A stretch of DNA of 36,163 nucleotides from Romboutsia timonensis (GCF_900106845.1 NZ_LT629850.1:1150561-1186723), one strand, 5' to 3'; numbered from the stretch's first letter, positions 16,606 to 24,757 are shown. Notes: generated from the letters alone by a model not told the origin. Numbers and translations are program-made.

Positions 16606-17472
16606 ATGAAAATAAATAGAAATGATGAATGTTGGTGTAATAGTGGACTTAAATATAAAAAATGCCATATGGAATTTGATGAAAAATTAAAATCTTTAAA
16701 AGAAAGAGGATTTGAAGTTCCTTCTCATAATATAATAAAAACAAAAGAGCAAATAGAAAAAATAAAAGAAAGTGCAAAAATAAACAATGCAGTACTAGAC
16801 TTAGTAGCTGAAAATATAAAAGCAGGAATGACTACTGAAGAAATAGATAAATTAGTACATGACTTTACAATATCTCAAGGTGCTATACCTGCACCACTTG
16901 GATATCACGATTTCCCTAAAAGTGTATGTACATCTATAAATGATGAAATATGCCACGGTATACCAAGTCCTGATAGAGTATTAAAAGATGGTGACATAAT
17001 AAATGTAGACGTATCTACTATATATAACGGATACTACTCAGATGCGTCAAGAATGTTTATGATAGGAAATGTTAGTGAAGAAGCTAAGAGATTAGTTGAA
17101 GTAACTAAAGAATGTTTATATAAAGGTATAGAAGCAGTTAAACCATGGGGACACTTAGGAGATATAGGTGCGGCAATAGAAGCTCATGCTAAAGCTAATG
17201 GTTACTCTGTTGTTGAAGAATTTGGAGGGCATGGAATAGGACTTGAATTCCATGAGGATCCTTTTGTTTATCACTATAAAGGGGCAAAGGGAATGGTATT
17301 AGTTCCAGGTATGATATTTACAATAGAGCCTATGATAAACCAAGGTGATGCTGATTTATATATAGATGCAGATAATGGATGGACATCATATACCGATGAT
17401 GGAAAGTTATCAGCTCAATGGGAGCATATGATTTTAGTTACTGAAGATGGAGTTGAAATTTTATCTAAGTAA
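16606..17472 (+). CDS. map: Type I methionine aminopeptidase with N-terminal SEC-C zinc motif
   Basis: The enzyme removes the initiator methionine from nascent proteins. The first 22 residues carry a SEC-C motif (ECWCNSGLKYKKCH), a small zinc knuckle also found at the end of SecA. The catalytic pita-bread domain follows: GYHDFPKSVCTSINDEICHGIP, the metal-binding aspartates in INVDVS and SDASRMF, the histidine in GGHGIGLEFHEDP, and glutamates in TIEPMI and QWEHMIL. The length is 288 residues against about 250 for the plain form, the excess being the SEC-C arm. It is monocistronic with a terminator at 17505. The zinc motif probably helps ribosome or protein binding; that is inferred from other SEC-C proteins. 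Confidence 0.95.
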   Translation: MKINRNDECWCNSGLKYKKCHMEFDEKLKSLKERGFEVPSHNIIKTKEQIEKIKESAKINNAVLDLVAENIKAGMTTEEIDKLVHDFTISQGAIPAPLGYHDFPKSVCTSINDEICHGIPSPDRVLKDGDIINVDVSTIYNGYYSDASRMFMIGNVSEEAKRLVEVTKECLYKGIEAVKPWGHLGDIGAAIEAHAKANGYSVVEEFGGHGIGLEFHEDPFVYHYKGAKGMVLVPGMIFTIEPMINQGDADLYIDADNGWTSYTDDGKLSAQWEHMILVTEDGVEILSK

Positions 17473-17504
17473 TGTATAAAGTTTATATTAAATAATAGTT
17501 TTCA

Positions 17505-17534
17505 AAGGTGTTAATTAAATTTAGCACCTTTTTT
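17505..17534 (+). terminator. Terminator after map
   Basis: AAGGTGTTAA and TTAGCACCTT form a 10-bp stem (one G-T) with a 6-base loop, followed by TTTT. Confidence 0.8.
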
Positions 17535-17611
17535 AATTATAAAGAATATTATATAATATTTGAATCTGTTTTGAAGTGAAATTAATATTATACAAAGAAT
17601 ACGATGAAAAC

Positions 17612-17656
17612 TTAACATTAGAAAAAATAAGAAATATAATGTTAGTGTCCTAACAT
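17612..17656 (+). promoter_or_regulatory. Promoter and operator of the MarR gene
   Basis: TTAACA (17612-17617) and TATAAT (17635-17640) are 17 bases apart. Starting at the last base of the -10 is a dyad ATGTTAG-TGTC-CTAACAT (17639-17656), placed over the expected transcription start. This is the classic position for autorepression by a MarR protein. Confidence 0.72.
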
Positions 17657-17663
17657 AAATGAG

Positions 17664-18110
17664 GTGTTAAAAATAGAAAAAGAAAATTTAATTGGATTTG
17701 AAATAAAAACTGTTCATAATCTTTTAAAAAGAGATTTTGACAAATTACCTATTCATGATAAATTTAATAACTTAACAGGAGTTCAAAAATGGGTAGTAGC
17801 TTATTTGAGTGAACATGAAGGTCAGGATGTATTTCAAAGGGATTTAGAAGAAGAATTCTCGATTAGACGTTCAACAGCTACTGGTATTTTACAATTGATG
17901 GAAAAAAACGATCTAATTATTAGACAGCCGGTATCTTATGATGCAAGGTTAAAAAAGTTAGTTTTAACTAAAAAAGCGTCTGAAATTCAGCATGAGATTC
18001 ATAAAGAAATTGAAAAACATGACAAGAAAGTTAGGGAAGGAATTACAGAAGAAGAGTTAGAAGTTTTTTTTAATGTTATGAAAAAAATAAAGAAAAATTT
18101 ATCTGAATAA
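17664..18110 (+). CDS. MarR-family transcriptional regulator
   Basis: This 148-residue winged-helix protein is predicted to repress itself and the ABC exporter downstream. Helices near residues 8-20 and 38-53 lead into the winged helix DVFQRDLEEEFSIRRSTATGILQLMEKNDLI and the wing RQPVSYDARLKKLVLT, with a C-terminal dimer helix. The start is uncertain: GTG 17664 overlaps the GAGG that would serve as ribosome site, and no in-frame ATG, GTG or TTG lies at the ideal distance. A shared operator motif lies before this gene and before the exporter genes. Confidence 0.88.
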   Translation: MLKIEKENLIGFEIKTVHNLLKRDFDKLPIHDKFNNLTGVQKWVVAYLSEHEGQDVFQRDLEEEFSIRRSTATGILQLMEKNDLIIRQPVSYDARLKKLVLTKKASEIQHEIHKEIEKHDKKVREGITEEELEVFFNVMKKIKKNLSE

Positions 18111-18113
18111 TAT

Positions 18114-18134
18114 GCCACCTAAAATGGTGGCTTT
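18114..18134 (+). terminator. Weak hairpin after the MarR gene
   Basis: GCCACC and GGTGGC pair around TAAAAT and are followed by only TTT. It may allow partial read-through into the exporter genes. Confidence 0.5.
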
Positions 18135-18148
18135 AATAAAAGATAGAT

Positions 18149-18164
18149 TGTTAGGACACGTACA
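18149..18164. promoter_or_regulatory. Second MarR operator upstream of the ABC exporter
   Basis: TGTTAGGACACGTACA matches the reverse complement of the dyad before the MarR gene (TGTTAGGACACTAACA) at 14 of 16 positions. It overlaps a possible -35 (TTGTTA at 18148), so the MarR protein could block transcription of the exporter pair. Confidence 0.65.
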
Positions 18165-18197
18165 AAATTAAATATATACTTATAAGGAGGAGTCATT

Positions 18198-19943
18198 ATG
18201 CTTAAAACTTTAGCTAGCCAAGTTAAAGAGTACAAAAAAGCATCAATAATAACACCAATATTTGTTACATTTGAAGTAATAATGGAGTTATTAATACCGC
18301 TATTAATGTCAACTTTAATTGATAATGGTATTTCAACAGGTAATATGAAACATGTATTTATAGTAGGGGGAGTAATGGTTGTTATAGCAGGACTTTCGTT
18401 ACTATTTGGTGTATTAAGTGGTAAATCTGCAGCATTAGCTAGTACAGGATTTGCAAAAAACTTAAGAAAATCAATGTATGAAAACATACAAAGTTTCTCA
18501 TTCTCAAATATAGATAAATACTCTACAGCAGGACTTGTAACGCGTATGACAACAGATGTTACAAATGTTCAAAACTCATATCAAATGATTTTACGTATGT
18601 GCTTTAGAGCACCTATGATGCTTATATTTGCATTAATAATGTCATTTACTATAAGCAAAAAACTTAGTTCATTATTCTTAGTGGCAATAGTATTCTTAGG
18701 AATATGTTTAGCACTAATAATATCAAATGCTCATCCAGTATTTATGAAGGTATTCAAAAAATATGATGATTTAAATGCAAGTGTACAAGAAAATGTAAAT
18801 GCTATTCGTGTTGTAAAAGCTTATGTAAGAGAAGATCATGAAATTAAAAAGTTTGAAAAAGCAGCAGATAATGTTTATAAATTATTTGTAAAAGCTGAAA
18901 GTATTTTAGCATGTAATATGCCAGCTATGATGTTATCAGTTTATGGATGTATATTAGGTTTATCATGGTTTGGTGCAAATATGATAGTTAGAGGCAGTTT
19001 AACTACAGGACAATTAGTAAGTTTATTTAGTTATATTATGAATATAATGATAAGTTTAATGATGTTATCTATGGTATTTGTTATGGTTACAATGTCAAAA
19101 GCATCAGCAGAGCGTATTGATGAAGTTTTAGAAGAAAAAAGTGATTTAACTAATCCAGAAAATCCTGATTTTGAAATAGAAAATGGAGATATAGACTTTA
19201 ACAATGTTAACTTTGCTTACAAAAAAGGAAGTAAAAAATATGTCCTTCAAAATATTGATTTACATATAAAATCAGGTGAGACTATTGGAATAATCGGTGG
19301 AACAGGTTCTTCAAAATCAAGTTTAGTAAACTTAATATCTCGTTTATACGATGTTAGTGAAGGTTCTGTATTTGTAGGTGGAAAAGATGTAAGAAGCTAT
19401 GATATCGAAACTTTAAGAAATGAAGTTTCAGTAGTTTTACAAAAGAATGTATTATTTAGTGGAACTATAAAAGAAAATCTTCGTTGGGGAGATAAAAATG
19501 CCAATGATGAAGAAATAATAAGAGCTTGTGAGCTTGCTTGTGCTAATGAATTTATAGATACATTACCAAATGGATATGACACTTATATTGAACAAGGTGG
19601 TACAAATGTATCTGGAGGTCAAAAACAACGTTTATGTATAGCAAGAGCTTTACTTAAAAAGCCAAAAATATTAATATTAGACGATTCTACAAGTGCAGTA
19701 GATACAGCAACAGATGCTAAGATAAGAACTGCTTTTTCTAAGGAAATACCAAACACAACAAAAATTATAATTGCACAACGTATATCAAGTGTTCAAGATG
19801 CAGATAAAATAATAGTTTTAGATGATGGAAAAATAAGTGGAATAGGAACACATGAAGAACTACTTGAAAATAATGAAATTTATGCTGATGTTTATAATTC
19901 TCAAGTGAAGGGAGATGATGACGAATATGAAGTCGCAAAATAA
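18198..19943 (+). CDS. Heterodimeric ABC exporter, degenerate-site half (BmrC/YheI-like)
   Basis: This is a fused permease-ATPase half-transporter of 581 residues. Six transmembrane helices occupy about residues 15-310, including the family region VQENVNAIRVVKAYVRE. The ATPase domain has Walker A GGTGSSKSS (residue 367 on), the signature VSGGQKQRLCIARAL, and Walker B ILILDDSTSAVD. The catalytic position after Walker B is Asp496 instead of Glu, the mark of the non-hydrolysing site in asymmetric exporters. Its partner overlaps it by up to 29 bases. Such pairs export drugs, peptides or lipids. The upstream MarR gene suggests induction by a toxic compound. Confidence 0.93.
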   Translation: MLKTLASQVKEYKKASIITPIFVTFEVIMELLIPLLMSTLIDNGISTGNMKHVFIVGGVMVVIAGLSLLFGVLSGKSAALASTGFAKNLRKSMYENIQSFSFSNIDKYSTAGLVTRMTTDVTNVQNSYQMILRMCFRAPMMLIFALIMSFTISKKLSSLFLVAIVFLGICLALIISNAHPVFMKVFKKYDDLNASVQENVNAIRVVKAYVREDHEIKKFEKAADNVYKLFVKAESILACNMPAMMLSVYGCILGLSWFGANMIVRGSLTTGQLVSLFSYIMNIMISLMMLSMVFVMVTMSKASAERIDEVLEEKSDLTNPENPDFEIENGDIDFNNVNFAYKKGSKKYVLQNIDLHIKSGETIGIIGGTGSSKSSLVNLISRLYDVSEGSVFVGGKDVRSYDIETLRNEVSVVLQKNVLFSGTIKENLRWGDKNANDEEIIRACELACANEFIDTLPNGYDTYIEQGGTNVSGGQKQRLCIARALLKKPKILILDDSTSAVDTATDAKIRTAFSKEIPNTTKIIIAQRISSVQDADKIIVLDDGKISGIGTHEELLENNEIYADVYNSQVKGDDDEYEVAK

Positions 19944-21813
19944 AAGACCTAAGGGTCAAAATCCTGCAAAAACTCTAAAAAGGCTTATGGGAATAATATT
20001 AAAAAATTACACACCTCACTGTATAGTGGTTTTACTTTGTATATTTGGTTCAGCCTTTGTAAGTGTTAAGGGAACTTTATTTATGCAAACTTTAATCGAT
20101 GACTATATTCTTCCTCTAACGAGTCAATCAAATCCTGATTTTAGACCTTTGGGAATGGCTATAATTAAGCTAGCATTATTTTTCATAGCAGGTGCATTAA
20201 TGACTTACACTTACAATAGAATTATGGTTAATGTATCTCAAGGTACTATGAAAAAAATACGTATAGATGTTTTTACTCATATGGAAAGTCTACCTATAAA
20301 ATATTTTGACACTCATGCTCATGGTGATATAATGAGTATTTATACAAATGACATAGATACTCTTCGTCAAATGATAAGTCAAAGTATTCCTCAGCTTGTA
20401 AACTCAGCTGCTACTATTGTAAGTGTGTTAATAAGTATGATTATTTTAAATATCCCACTTACAATACTTACTCTTATAATGGTAGCTATAATGGTACTTA
20501 CAACTGGTAAAGTTGCAGGAAAAGCAGGTTCTTACTTTATGAAACAACAAAAATCCATAGGTGAACTTAATGGATTTATAGAAGAAATGATGGAAGGTCA
20601 AAAAGTTGTTAAAGTATTCTGTCATGAAGAAGAAAGTATAAAAGATTTCAATAAACTTAATGAACAATTATTTGATAGTGCTAATAATGCCAATGCTTTT
20701 GCAAATATACTTATGCCAATAAACGTAAATTTAGGTAACTTAAGTTATGTTGCTTGTGCAATACTTGGTTCAATTTTAGCTATATCAGGAGTTACTTCAT
20801 TAACTTTAGGTGCTCTTGCATCATTCTTACAACTTAACAAAAGTTTCTCTCAACCAATAAGTCAGGTAAGTCAACAGCTTAATAGTATTATAATGGCTTT
20901 AGCAGGTGCAGAGAGAGTATTTAGTTTACTAGATGAAAAGCCAGAAGTAGATAATGGATATGTTACTTTAGTAAATGCCATAGAAGATGAAGAAGGTAAT
21001 ATCAAAGAGTGTAAAGAACATACTGGAACTTGGGCATGGAAACATCCTCATGGTGATGGGACAGTTACACTTACTAAACTACTTGGAGATGTTACATTCA
21101 ATGATGTTGACTTTGGTTACAATGAAGATAAAACAATACTTCATAATATAAAACTATACGCTGAACCTGGTCAAAAAGTAGCCTTCGTAGGTTCTACAGG
21201 TGCTGGAAAAACTACAATAACAAATTTAATTAATCGTTTCTATGATATACAAGACGGTAAGATTAAATATGATGGTATAAATATAAATAAAATTAAAAAA
21301 GCAGATCTTAGACGTAGTTTAGGCATAGTACTTCAAGATACACATTTATTTACAGGTACTGTGGCGGACAATATAAGATATGGAAATTTAGATGCTAGTG
21401 ATGAAGAAGTAGCTAAAGCTGCAAAATTAGCTAATGCTGATGGCTTTATCGAAAGATTACCTCAAGGATATGATACTGTTCTTACTGGAGATGGATCAAA
21501 TTTAAGTCAAGGACAAAGACAGTTACTAGCTATAGCTCGTGCAGCCATAGCAGACCCACCAGTTCTTATACTTGACGAAGCAACAAGTAGTATAGATACT
21601 CGTACAGAGCATCTAGTTCAAGATGGTATGGATAGCTTAATGCATGGTCGTACTACTTTTGTAATAGCTCATAGATTATCTACAGTTAGAAATTCAGATG
21701 CAATAATGGTCCTTGAACAAGGTAGAATAATTGAAAGAGGAAGCCATGAATCGCTAATAGCTAAAGCTGGTAAGTATTATCAACTTTATACTGGTGCTTT
21801 TGAATTAGAATAA
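19915..21813 (+). CDS. Heterodimeric ABC exporter, catalytic half (BmrD/YheH-like)
   Basis: This is the partner half-transporter, 632 residues. A six-helix permease domain (about 35-340) is followed by an extra charged linker of about 40 residues (around 358-395, with GTWAWKHPHGDGTV), typical of the BmrD/YheH side. The ATPase domain has Walker A GSTGAGKTT (426 on), the signature LSQGQRQLLAIARA and a canonical Walker B ILDEATSSID with the catalytic Glu at about 555. The two halves together therefore have one good and one degenerate hydrolysis site. The start could be ATG 19915, 19918 or 19927; the GAAGGGAG ribosome site just upstream favours one of the later two. Confidence 0.93.
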   Translation: MMTNMKSQNKRPKGQNPAKTLKRLMGIILKNYTPHCIVVLLCIFGSAFVSVKGTLFMQTLIDDYILPLTSQSNPDFRPLGMAIIKLALFFIAGALMTYTYNRIMVNVSQGTMKKIRIDVFTHMESLPIKYFDTHAHGDIMSIYTNDIDTLRQMISQSIPQLVNSAATIVSVLISMIILNIPLTILTLIMVAIMVLTTGKVAGKAGSYFMKQQKSIGELNGFIEEMMEGQKVVKVFCHEEESIKDFNKLNEQLFDSANNANAFANILMPINVNLGNLSYVACAILGSILAISGVTSLTLGALASFLQLNKSFSQPISQVSQQLNSIIMALAGAERVFSLLDEKPEVDNGYVTLVNAIEDEEGNIKECKEHTGTWAWKHPHGDGTVTLTKLLGDVTFNDVDFGYNEDKTILHNIKLYAEPGQKVAFVGSTGAGKTTITNLINRFYDIQDGKIKYDGININKIKKADLRRSLGIVLQDTHLFTGTVADNIRYGNLDASDEEVAKAAKLANADGFIERLPQGYDTVLTGDGSNLSQGQRQLLAIARAAIADPPVLILDEATSSIDTRTEHLVQDGMDSLMHGRTTFVIAHRLSTVRNSDAIMVLEQGRIIERGSHESLIAKAGKYYQLYTGAFELE

Positions 21814-21842
21814 AAGTCTCGTCCATTGGGTGGGACTTTTTT
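21814..21842 (+). terminator. Terminator after the ABC exporter pair
   Basis: AAGTCTCGTCC and GGGTGGGACTT form an 11-bp stem with three G-T pairs and an ATT loop, followed by a T run. Confidence 0.75.
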
Positions 21843-21960
21843 GTTTTGGCATAAATACTGATATGTGGTTATTTTTATTTTGTAATTATTATGGAGTAAG
21901 CTAACAGGGGAAAAATAGGCTATGTTTTAAATTAATGTTGATTTTAGAACGTGTTTTAAA

Positions 21961-21998
21961 AACAAAAAATAGGAGATATTAAGCTCCTATTTTTTGTT
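21961..21998. terminator. Strong bidirectional terminator
   Basis: AACAAAAAATAGGAG and CTCCTATTTTTTGTT form a perfect 15-bp stem with an 8-base loop. A and T runs lie inside the arms, so it can work on both strands. It ends the minus-strand transcript of the small membrane protein at 22027 and may back up the exporter terminator. Confidence 0.82.
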
Positions 21999-22026
21999 CG
22001 CAATATATTAATATTGTTTATTTTTT

Positions 22027-22197
22027 TTAAAATACAAAATTAGTTATAGTTCCTAAAATTAAAGTAGGTATTGTAGCTCCTATTAATATACCTATTACAG
22101 ACATTAACGCTAACTCCGTTAATTGAGTTATAAACATAACCGAAGTAATTATATAGAATACTATATAATCTAATTTTCTAAATGGTGAAAAATTCAT
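22027..22197 (-). CDS. 56-residue membrane miniprotein
   Basis: A short reading frame begins with ATG at 22197 after a near-perfect AAAGGGGGGAT site and encodes a hydrophobic protein. A basic N-terminus (MNFSPFRKLDY) is followed by two membrane segments, about residues 11-25 and 31-51, the second rich in Gly and Ile. It ends 29 bases before a strong terminator on the same strand. It lies 51 bases after a larger membrane protein gene, so the two are probably one operon. No family is recognised. The ribosome site and position make it likely to be real despite its length. Confidence 0.7.
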   Translation of the reverse strand: MNFSPFRKLDYIVFYIITSVMFITQLTELALMSVIGILIGATIPTLILGTITNFVF

Positions 22198-22248
22198 CTT
22201 ATCCCCCCTTTTTATTTAATTCGTACTATATTAAGATTGTATATTAAC

Positions 22249-22677
22249 TTAAAATGATTTTAATTTGATAGCTGAAAACCATATTACATAAAATACTGTT
22301 ACTATCATAGCTAAAGCGTTCCATACAATTGAATAGTAATTACTGTTAACTATTCCAATTGACATATCAAACATATAAAATAACATAAATAAATATCCTA
22401 CTATCTTTATTATTTTTACGGCTATCTTATCCGATTTTTTATAAAATACATCTTTGCATGATAATTCATTATTTTTACTAAATACACCTAATAAACCTGC
22501 AATGATATGAACAACAATATTACCTATACAAATTATTGCAAATATTGGTATAAATAAAACTAATCCTGTACCCTCCATCCCCGTTATCTCTGGAACATAC
22601 ATAACACTCTCCAATAAAAAATATAGTGCTATTATACAAATTGGAATCATAAGAATCCATGCTATTTTTTTATTCAT
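22249..22677 (-). CDS. Four-helix membrane protein, unknown function
   Basis: This 142-residue protein has four hydrophobic segments, at about residues 5-26, 38-67, 88-105 and 113-136, with a charged loop (SKNNELSCKDVFYKKSDK) in the middle. The start has an AGGAGGGGGT site. I recognise no family. It is followed by the 56-residue membrane miniprotein on the same strand. It lies next to a prophage fragment but has no visible phage feature. Confidence 0.7.
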   Translation of the reverse strand: MNKKIAWILMIPICIIALYFLLESVMYVPEITGMEGTGLVLFIPIFAIICIGNIVVHIIAGLLGVFSKNNELSCKDVFYKKSDKIAVKIIKIVGYLFMLFYMFDMSIGIVNSNYYSIVWNALAMIVTVFYVIWFSAIKLKSF

Positions 22678-22900
22678 AATACCCCCTCCTACTTTTATAA
22701 CATTTAATTCACATTATATAACAATTGCGAAAAATTACATATATTATATATAACATTATAACATTAAATTATTTTACCTAAAAAGAATTTATATCCATAT
22801 TATAACTTACTTTTACTAAATAATATTATAAGTATAGATACTGTATAAATAGAGTATAGGGAAAAAGAAAAATAAAAAGAAAAACAAAAATAAAAATAAA

Positions 22901-22995
22901 AAATTCGCTACGCTTGAGCGACGTGTCGGCGAAACACTTCATGTCGCCAACGATATATCCTTGCTACCGCTACGGATACATCCGTTGCTCAAAAA
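22901..22995 (+). repeat. 95-bp structured repeat, copy 1
   Basis: This is a 95-bp element repeated at 24136-24230 in the same orientation with 6 mismatches and no gaps. It is clearly richer in G+C than its flanks. Internal pairing suggests a three-way junction: TTGAGCGACG (22914-22923) with CGTTGCTCAA (22983-22992), GGCGA (22928-22932) with TCGCC (22944-22948), and TATCC (22956-22960) with GGATA (22974-22978). A-rich runs lie on both sides. It may be a MITE-like element, a structured RNA or a recombination site. Confidence 0.9.
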
Positions 22996-22999
22996 GAAA

Positions 23000-23021
23000 A
23001 AGGTTAGGAAAACCCAACCTT
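23000..23021 (-). terminator. Terminator of the repressor-ImmA transcript
   Basis: AAGGTTAGG and CCCAACCTT form a 9-bp stem with one mismatch around a four-base loop. On the minus strand it lies directly after the ImmA stop and leads into a T-rich run. Confidence 0.7.
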
Positions 23022-23023
23022 AA

Positions 23024-23527
23024 TCAAAAAGCTATTTTAATATTAGTATATACTAAATTTTTACGCTTTAAATCTACATACTTTACAGGAACACATTGCT
23101 CTTTAGCTTGATTAATATTTGTAACTCCCAAATTAATATATTCTAAAGTAGAATCATCATCTAATAAAAACTCAGAAGCAAAAATTTCAGCCTGCATTTC
23201 AATCTTACAATCTGCTATTACTGGCTTATAGTTTTGATCTATAGTATTTATATCAGGATGAAGTATGGCATGACCTAATTCATGAGCTAAAACACAACTC
23301 CTTTTATAATAGTCTAACTTTGAATTTATAAAAATAAACTGTTTACTAATAGATACACCATTTCCAAAGAGTATATCAAACTTTCCATAAGCACCATCAA
23401 CTTCTAAATCGTCAATATAAAGTAGTATTATTTTTCTATCCCTTATAATGTCTTCTAAACTACAACCCTCATACTCAAGTTTTAAATTTCTAACTATATG
23501 TCTTATGCTAGATGCTGAACGTGGCAT
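23024..23527 (-). CDS. ImmA/IrrE-family metallopeptidase
   Basis: This 167-residue protease has the zinc motif HELGH at residues 82-86 inside RSCVLAHELGHAILHP, and an acidic residue downstream (EMQAEIFASEFLLDDD) that provides the third ligand region. In ICEBs1 and many prophages, ImmA cleaves the CI-like repressor to allow induction. Here it follows such a repressor gene on the same strand after 12 bases, so the pair is a standard immunity module. A terminator and then the first 95-bp repeat follow it. Confidence 0.92.
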   Translation of the reverse strand: MPRSASSIRHIVRNLKLEYEGCSLEDIIRDRKIILLYIDDLEVDGAYGKFDILFGNGVSISKQFIFINSKLDYYKRSCVLAHELGHAILHPDINTIDQNYKPVIADCKIEMQAEIFASEFLLDDDSTLEYINLGVTNINQAKEQCVPVKYVDLKRKNLVYTNIKIAF

Positions 23528-23539
23528 AATAATCCCCTT

Positions 23540-23962
23540 TTATTTATCTTTTGATTTATTTTGTAACTCTCTTTCTTTTTCCTCTTGTATTGATAATAAA
23601 ATAGCCCCTTTCATAGCAGATACTATGTTTTCTATAGTCTTATCAGATACAGGTTTTCCATAAAGTAAACAAGATGAATTATGCAAAGTTATATTCATAT
23701 CATCAAACATATCCTCTATAGCAACTAAATTATTTTCATCTTTATTAATAACCTCAATAGTATCTGTAATACCTAATATATAATCAGCAGATATACCTAG
23801 AGCCTCAGCTATTTGACTAATAGTACCAGCCTTTGGTTCTCTATATCCGTTTTCATATCTAGATAAAGTAGGTTCTGCAATATTAGCTTTTTTAGCTAGT
23901 TCTCTTTGGTTTAAATTCATATACATTCTAGCTTTTGCTATTCTTTCACCCATAGTTTCCAT
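23540..23962 (-). CDS. CI-like phage repressor, XRE family
   Basis: This 140-residue repressor has an N-terminal HTH (MGERIAKARMYMNLNQRELA..., with IAEPTLSRYENGYREPKAGT as recognition helix) at about residues 4-62. The C-terminal region is acidic, then helical and Lys/Glu-rich. There is no S24 peptidase domain; relief of repression would come from the neighbouring ImmA peptidase. The start has TTGGAGGA upstream. It is divergent from the Cro-like and early-gene operon, as in a phage immunity switch. Confidence 0.92.
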   Translation of the reverse strand: METMGERIAKARMYMNLNQRELAKKANIAEPTLSRYENGYREPKAGTISQIAEALGISADYILGITDTIEVINKDENNLVAIEDMFDDMNITLHNSSCLLYGKPVSDKTIENIVSAMKGAILLSIQEEKERELQNKSKDK

Positions 23963-24135
23963 AAAAATATTCCTCCAATTTATATAACTTTATAACTAAA
24001 AGTCTATTAATATAAGTAAATGTAAATCTATATTGTTAATAGCTTATAGTTAATAAAATTTATAAAATCCATAAAAATTATTTTTCTAATGTGATAAATT
24101 AAATATCTTTTTAGAAAGATGAATAAATAAATCTA

Positions 24136-24230
24136 AAATTCGCTTCGCTTGAGCGACGTGTCGGCGAAACATTTCATTTCGCCAACGGTATATCCTTGCT
24201 CCCGCTACGGATAAATCCGTTGCTCAAAAA
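24136..24230 (+). repeat. 95-bp structured repeat, copy 2
   Basis: This is a direct repeat of 22901-22995 with 89 of 95 positions identical. The outer pairing TTGAGCGACG/CGTTGCTCAA is kept. The GGCGA/TCGCC stem is longer here because of a base change: GGCGAAA pairs with TTTCGCC. Together with copy 1 it brackets the repressor-ImmA pair. Confidence 0.9.
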
Positions 24231-24449
24231 TATCACTTTTTACTTTTGCAAATTTGTTAATATTATTTATTTTCATAGGTCATCCAAATTTTTTATGACA
24301 TAATTTCCGTATATCTAAAAAAAATTTTTTATAAAAATATTATAACATAAAAGTGGTAAAATATTACAAAATACTAAATAAAATTTACATTTTGGTAAAA
24401 AAATAAATAGATATTAAATCATGTCTTGTAAAAATTTGCCAAATGATTA

Positions 24450-24478
24450 TTGACAATAAATATTTTTAGGAATATTAT
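24450..24478 (+). promoter_or_regulatory. Sigma-A promoter of the phage early operon
   Basis: TTGACA (24450-24455) and TATTAT (24473-24478) have a 17-base spacer. The Cro-like gene starts 66 bases further on. Confidence 0.72.
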
Positions 24479-24544
24479 GTAATTACAGATAGGGAAAAGA
24501 AAATTATAAAAATATAATATATATTGTTTAGGAGGTAAATTTAA

Positions 24545-24757
24545 ATGGGGCTTAGAGGACTTAAGGCAAAAAGGATGTTAATGGGAGTTACTCAACAAGA
24601 GATTTCTAAAGAAATAGGGATTGCTTGCAAAACGTATAATTTAAAAGAAAATGGTGTAAATGATTTCAAATTAAGTGAAGTTTCAAAAATTAGTAAGTAT
24701 TTAGACTTAAGTGCACAAGAAATAAAAGATATATTTATAAATTGTAATGAATTTTAA
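24545..24757 (+). CDS. Cro-like XRE-family DNA-binding protein
   Basis: This 70-residue protein is almost all one HTH domain (LKAKRMLMGVTQQEISKEIGIACKTYNLKENG). It is divergent from the CI-like repressor and begins the early operon, the position of Cro. GGAGGT lies 9 bases before the ATG. The final residues (IKDIFINCNEF) end the helical bundle. It probably competes with the repressor for operators in the divergent gap. Confidence 0.85.
   Translation: MGLRGLKAKRMLMGVTQQEISKEIGIACKTYNLKENGVNDFKLSEVSKISKYLDLSAQEIKDIFINCNEF

Larger units (their letters stand above)
22678..23023. other. Gap between membrane-protein gene and prophage immunity genes
   Basis: No protein gene is seen. The stretch holds AT-rich promoter-like DNA for the minus-strand membrane genes, a purine-rich A tract (about 22859-22900), the first 95-bp structured repeat, and the terminator of the ImmA gene. 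A 65-codon plus-strand frame across the repeat has no ribosome site and no protein character. Confidence 0.6.
23963..24544. other. Divergent control region of the prophage fragment
   Basis: This 582-base gap lies between repressor and Cro-like genes and has no protein gene. It holds direct repeats of TATAACT next to the repressor start (about 23980-24000), a pair of GTTAATA repeats near 24040-24055, the second 95-bp structured repeat, and the promoter of the early operon. It is much longer than a usual phage switch, mainly because of the inserted repeat element. Confidence 0.65.

Noticed and set aside
22914-23111. 65-codon plus-strand frame running from the 95-bp repeat into the ImmA gene
   Set aside because: It has no ribosome site, crosses a structured repeat and a terminator, and ends antisense to the ImmA coding region.
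22901-24230. The two 95-bp repeats as a CRISPR array
   Set aside because: There are only two copies, about 1.14 kb apart with genes between them, and the units are far too long for CRISPR repeats.
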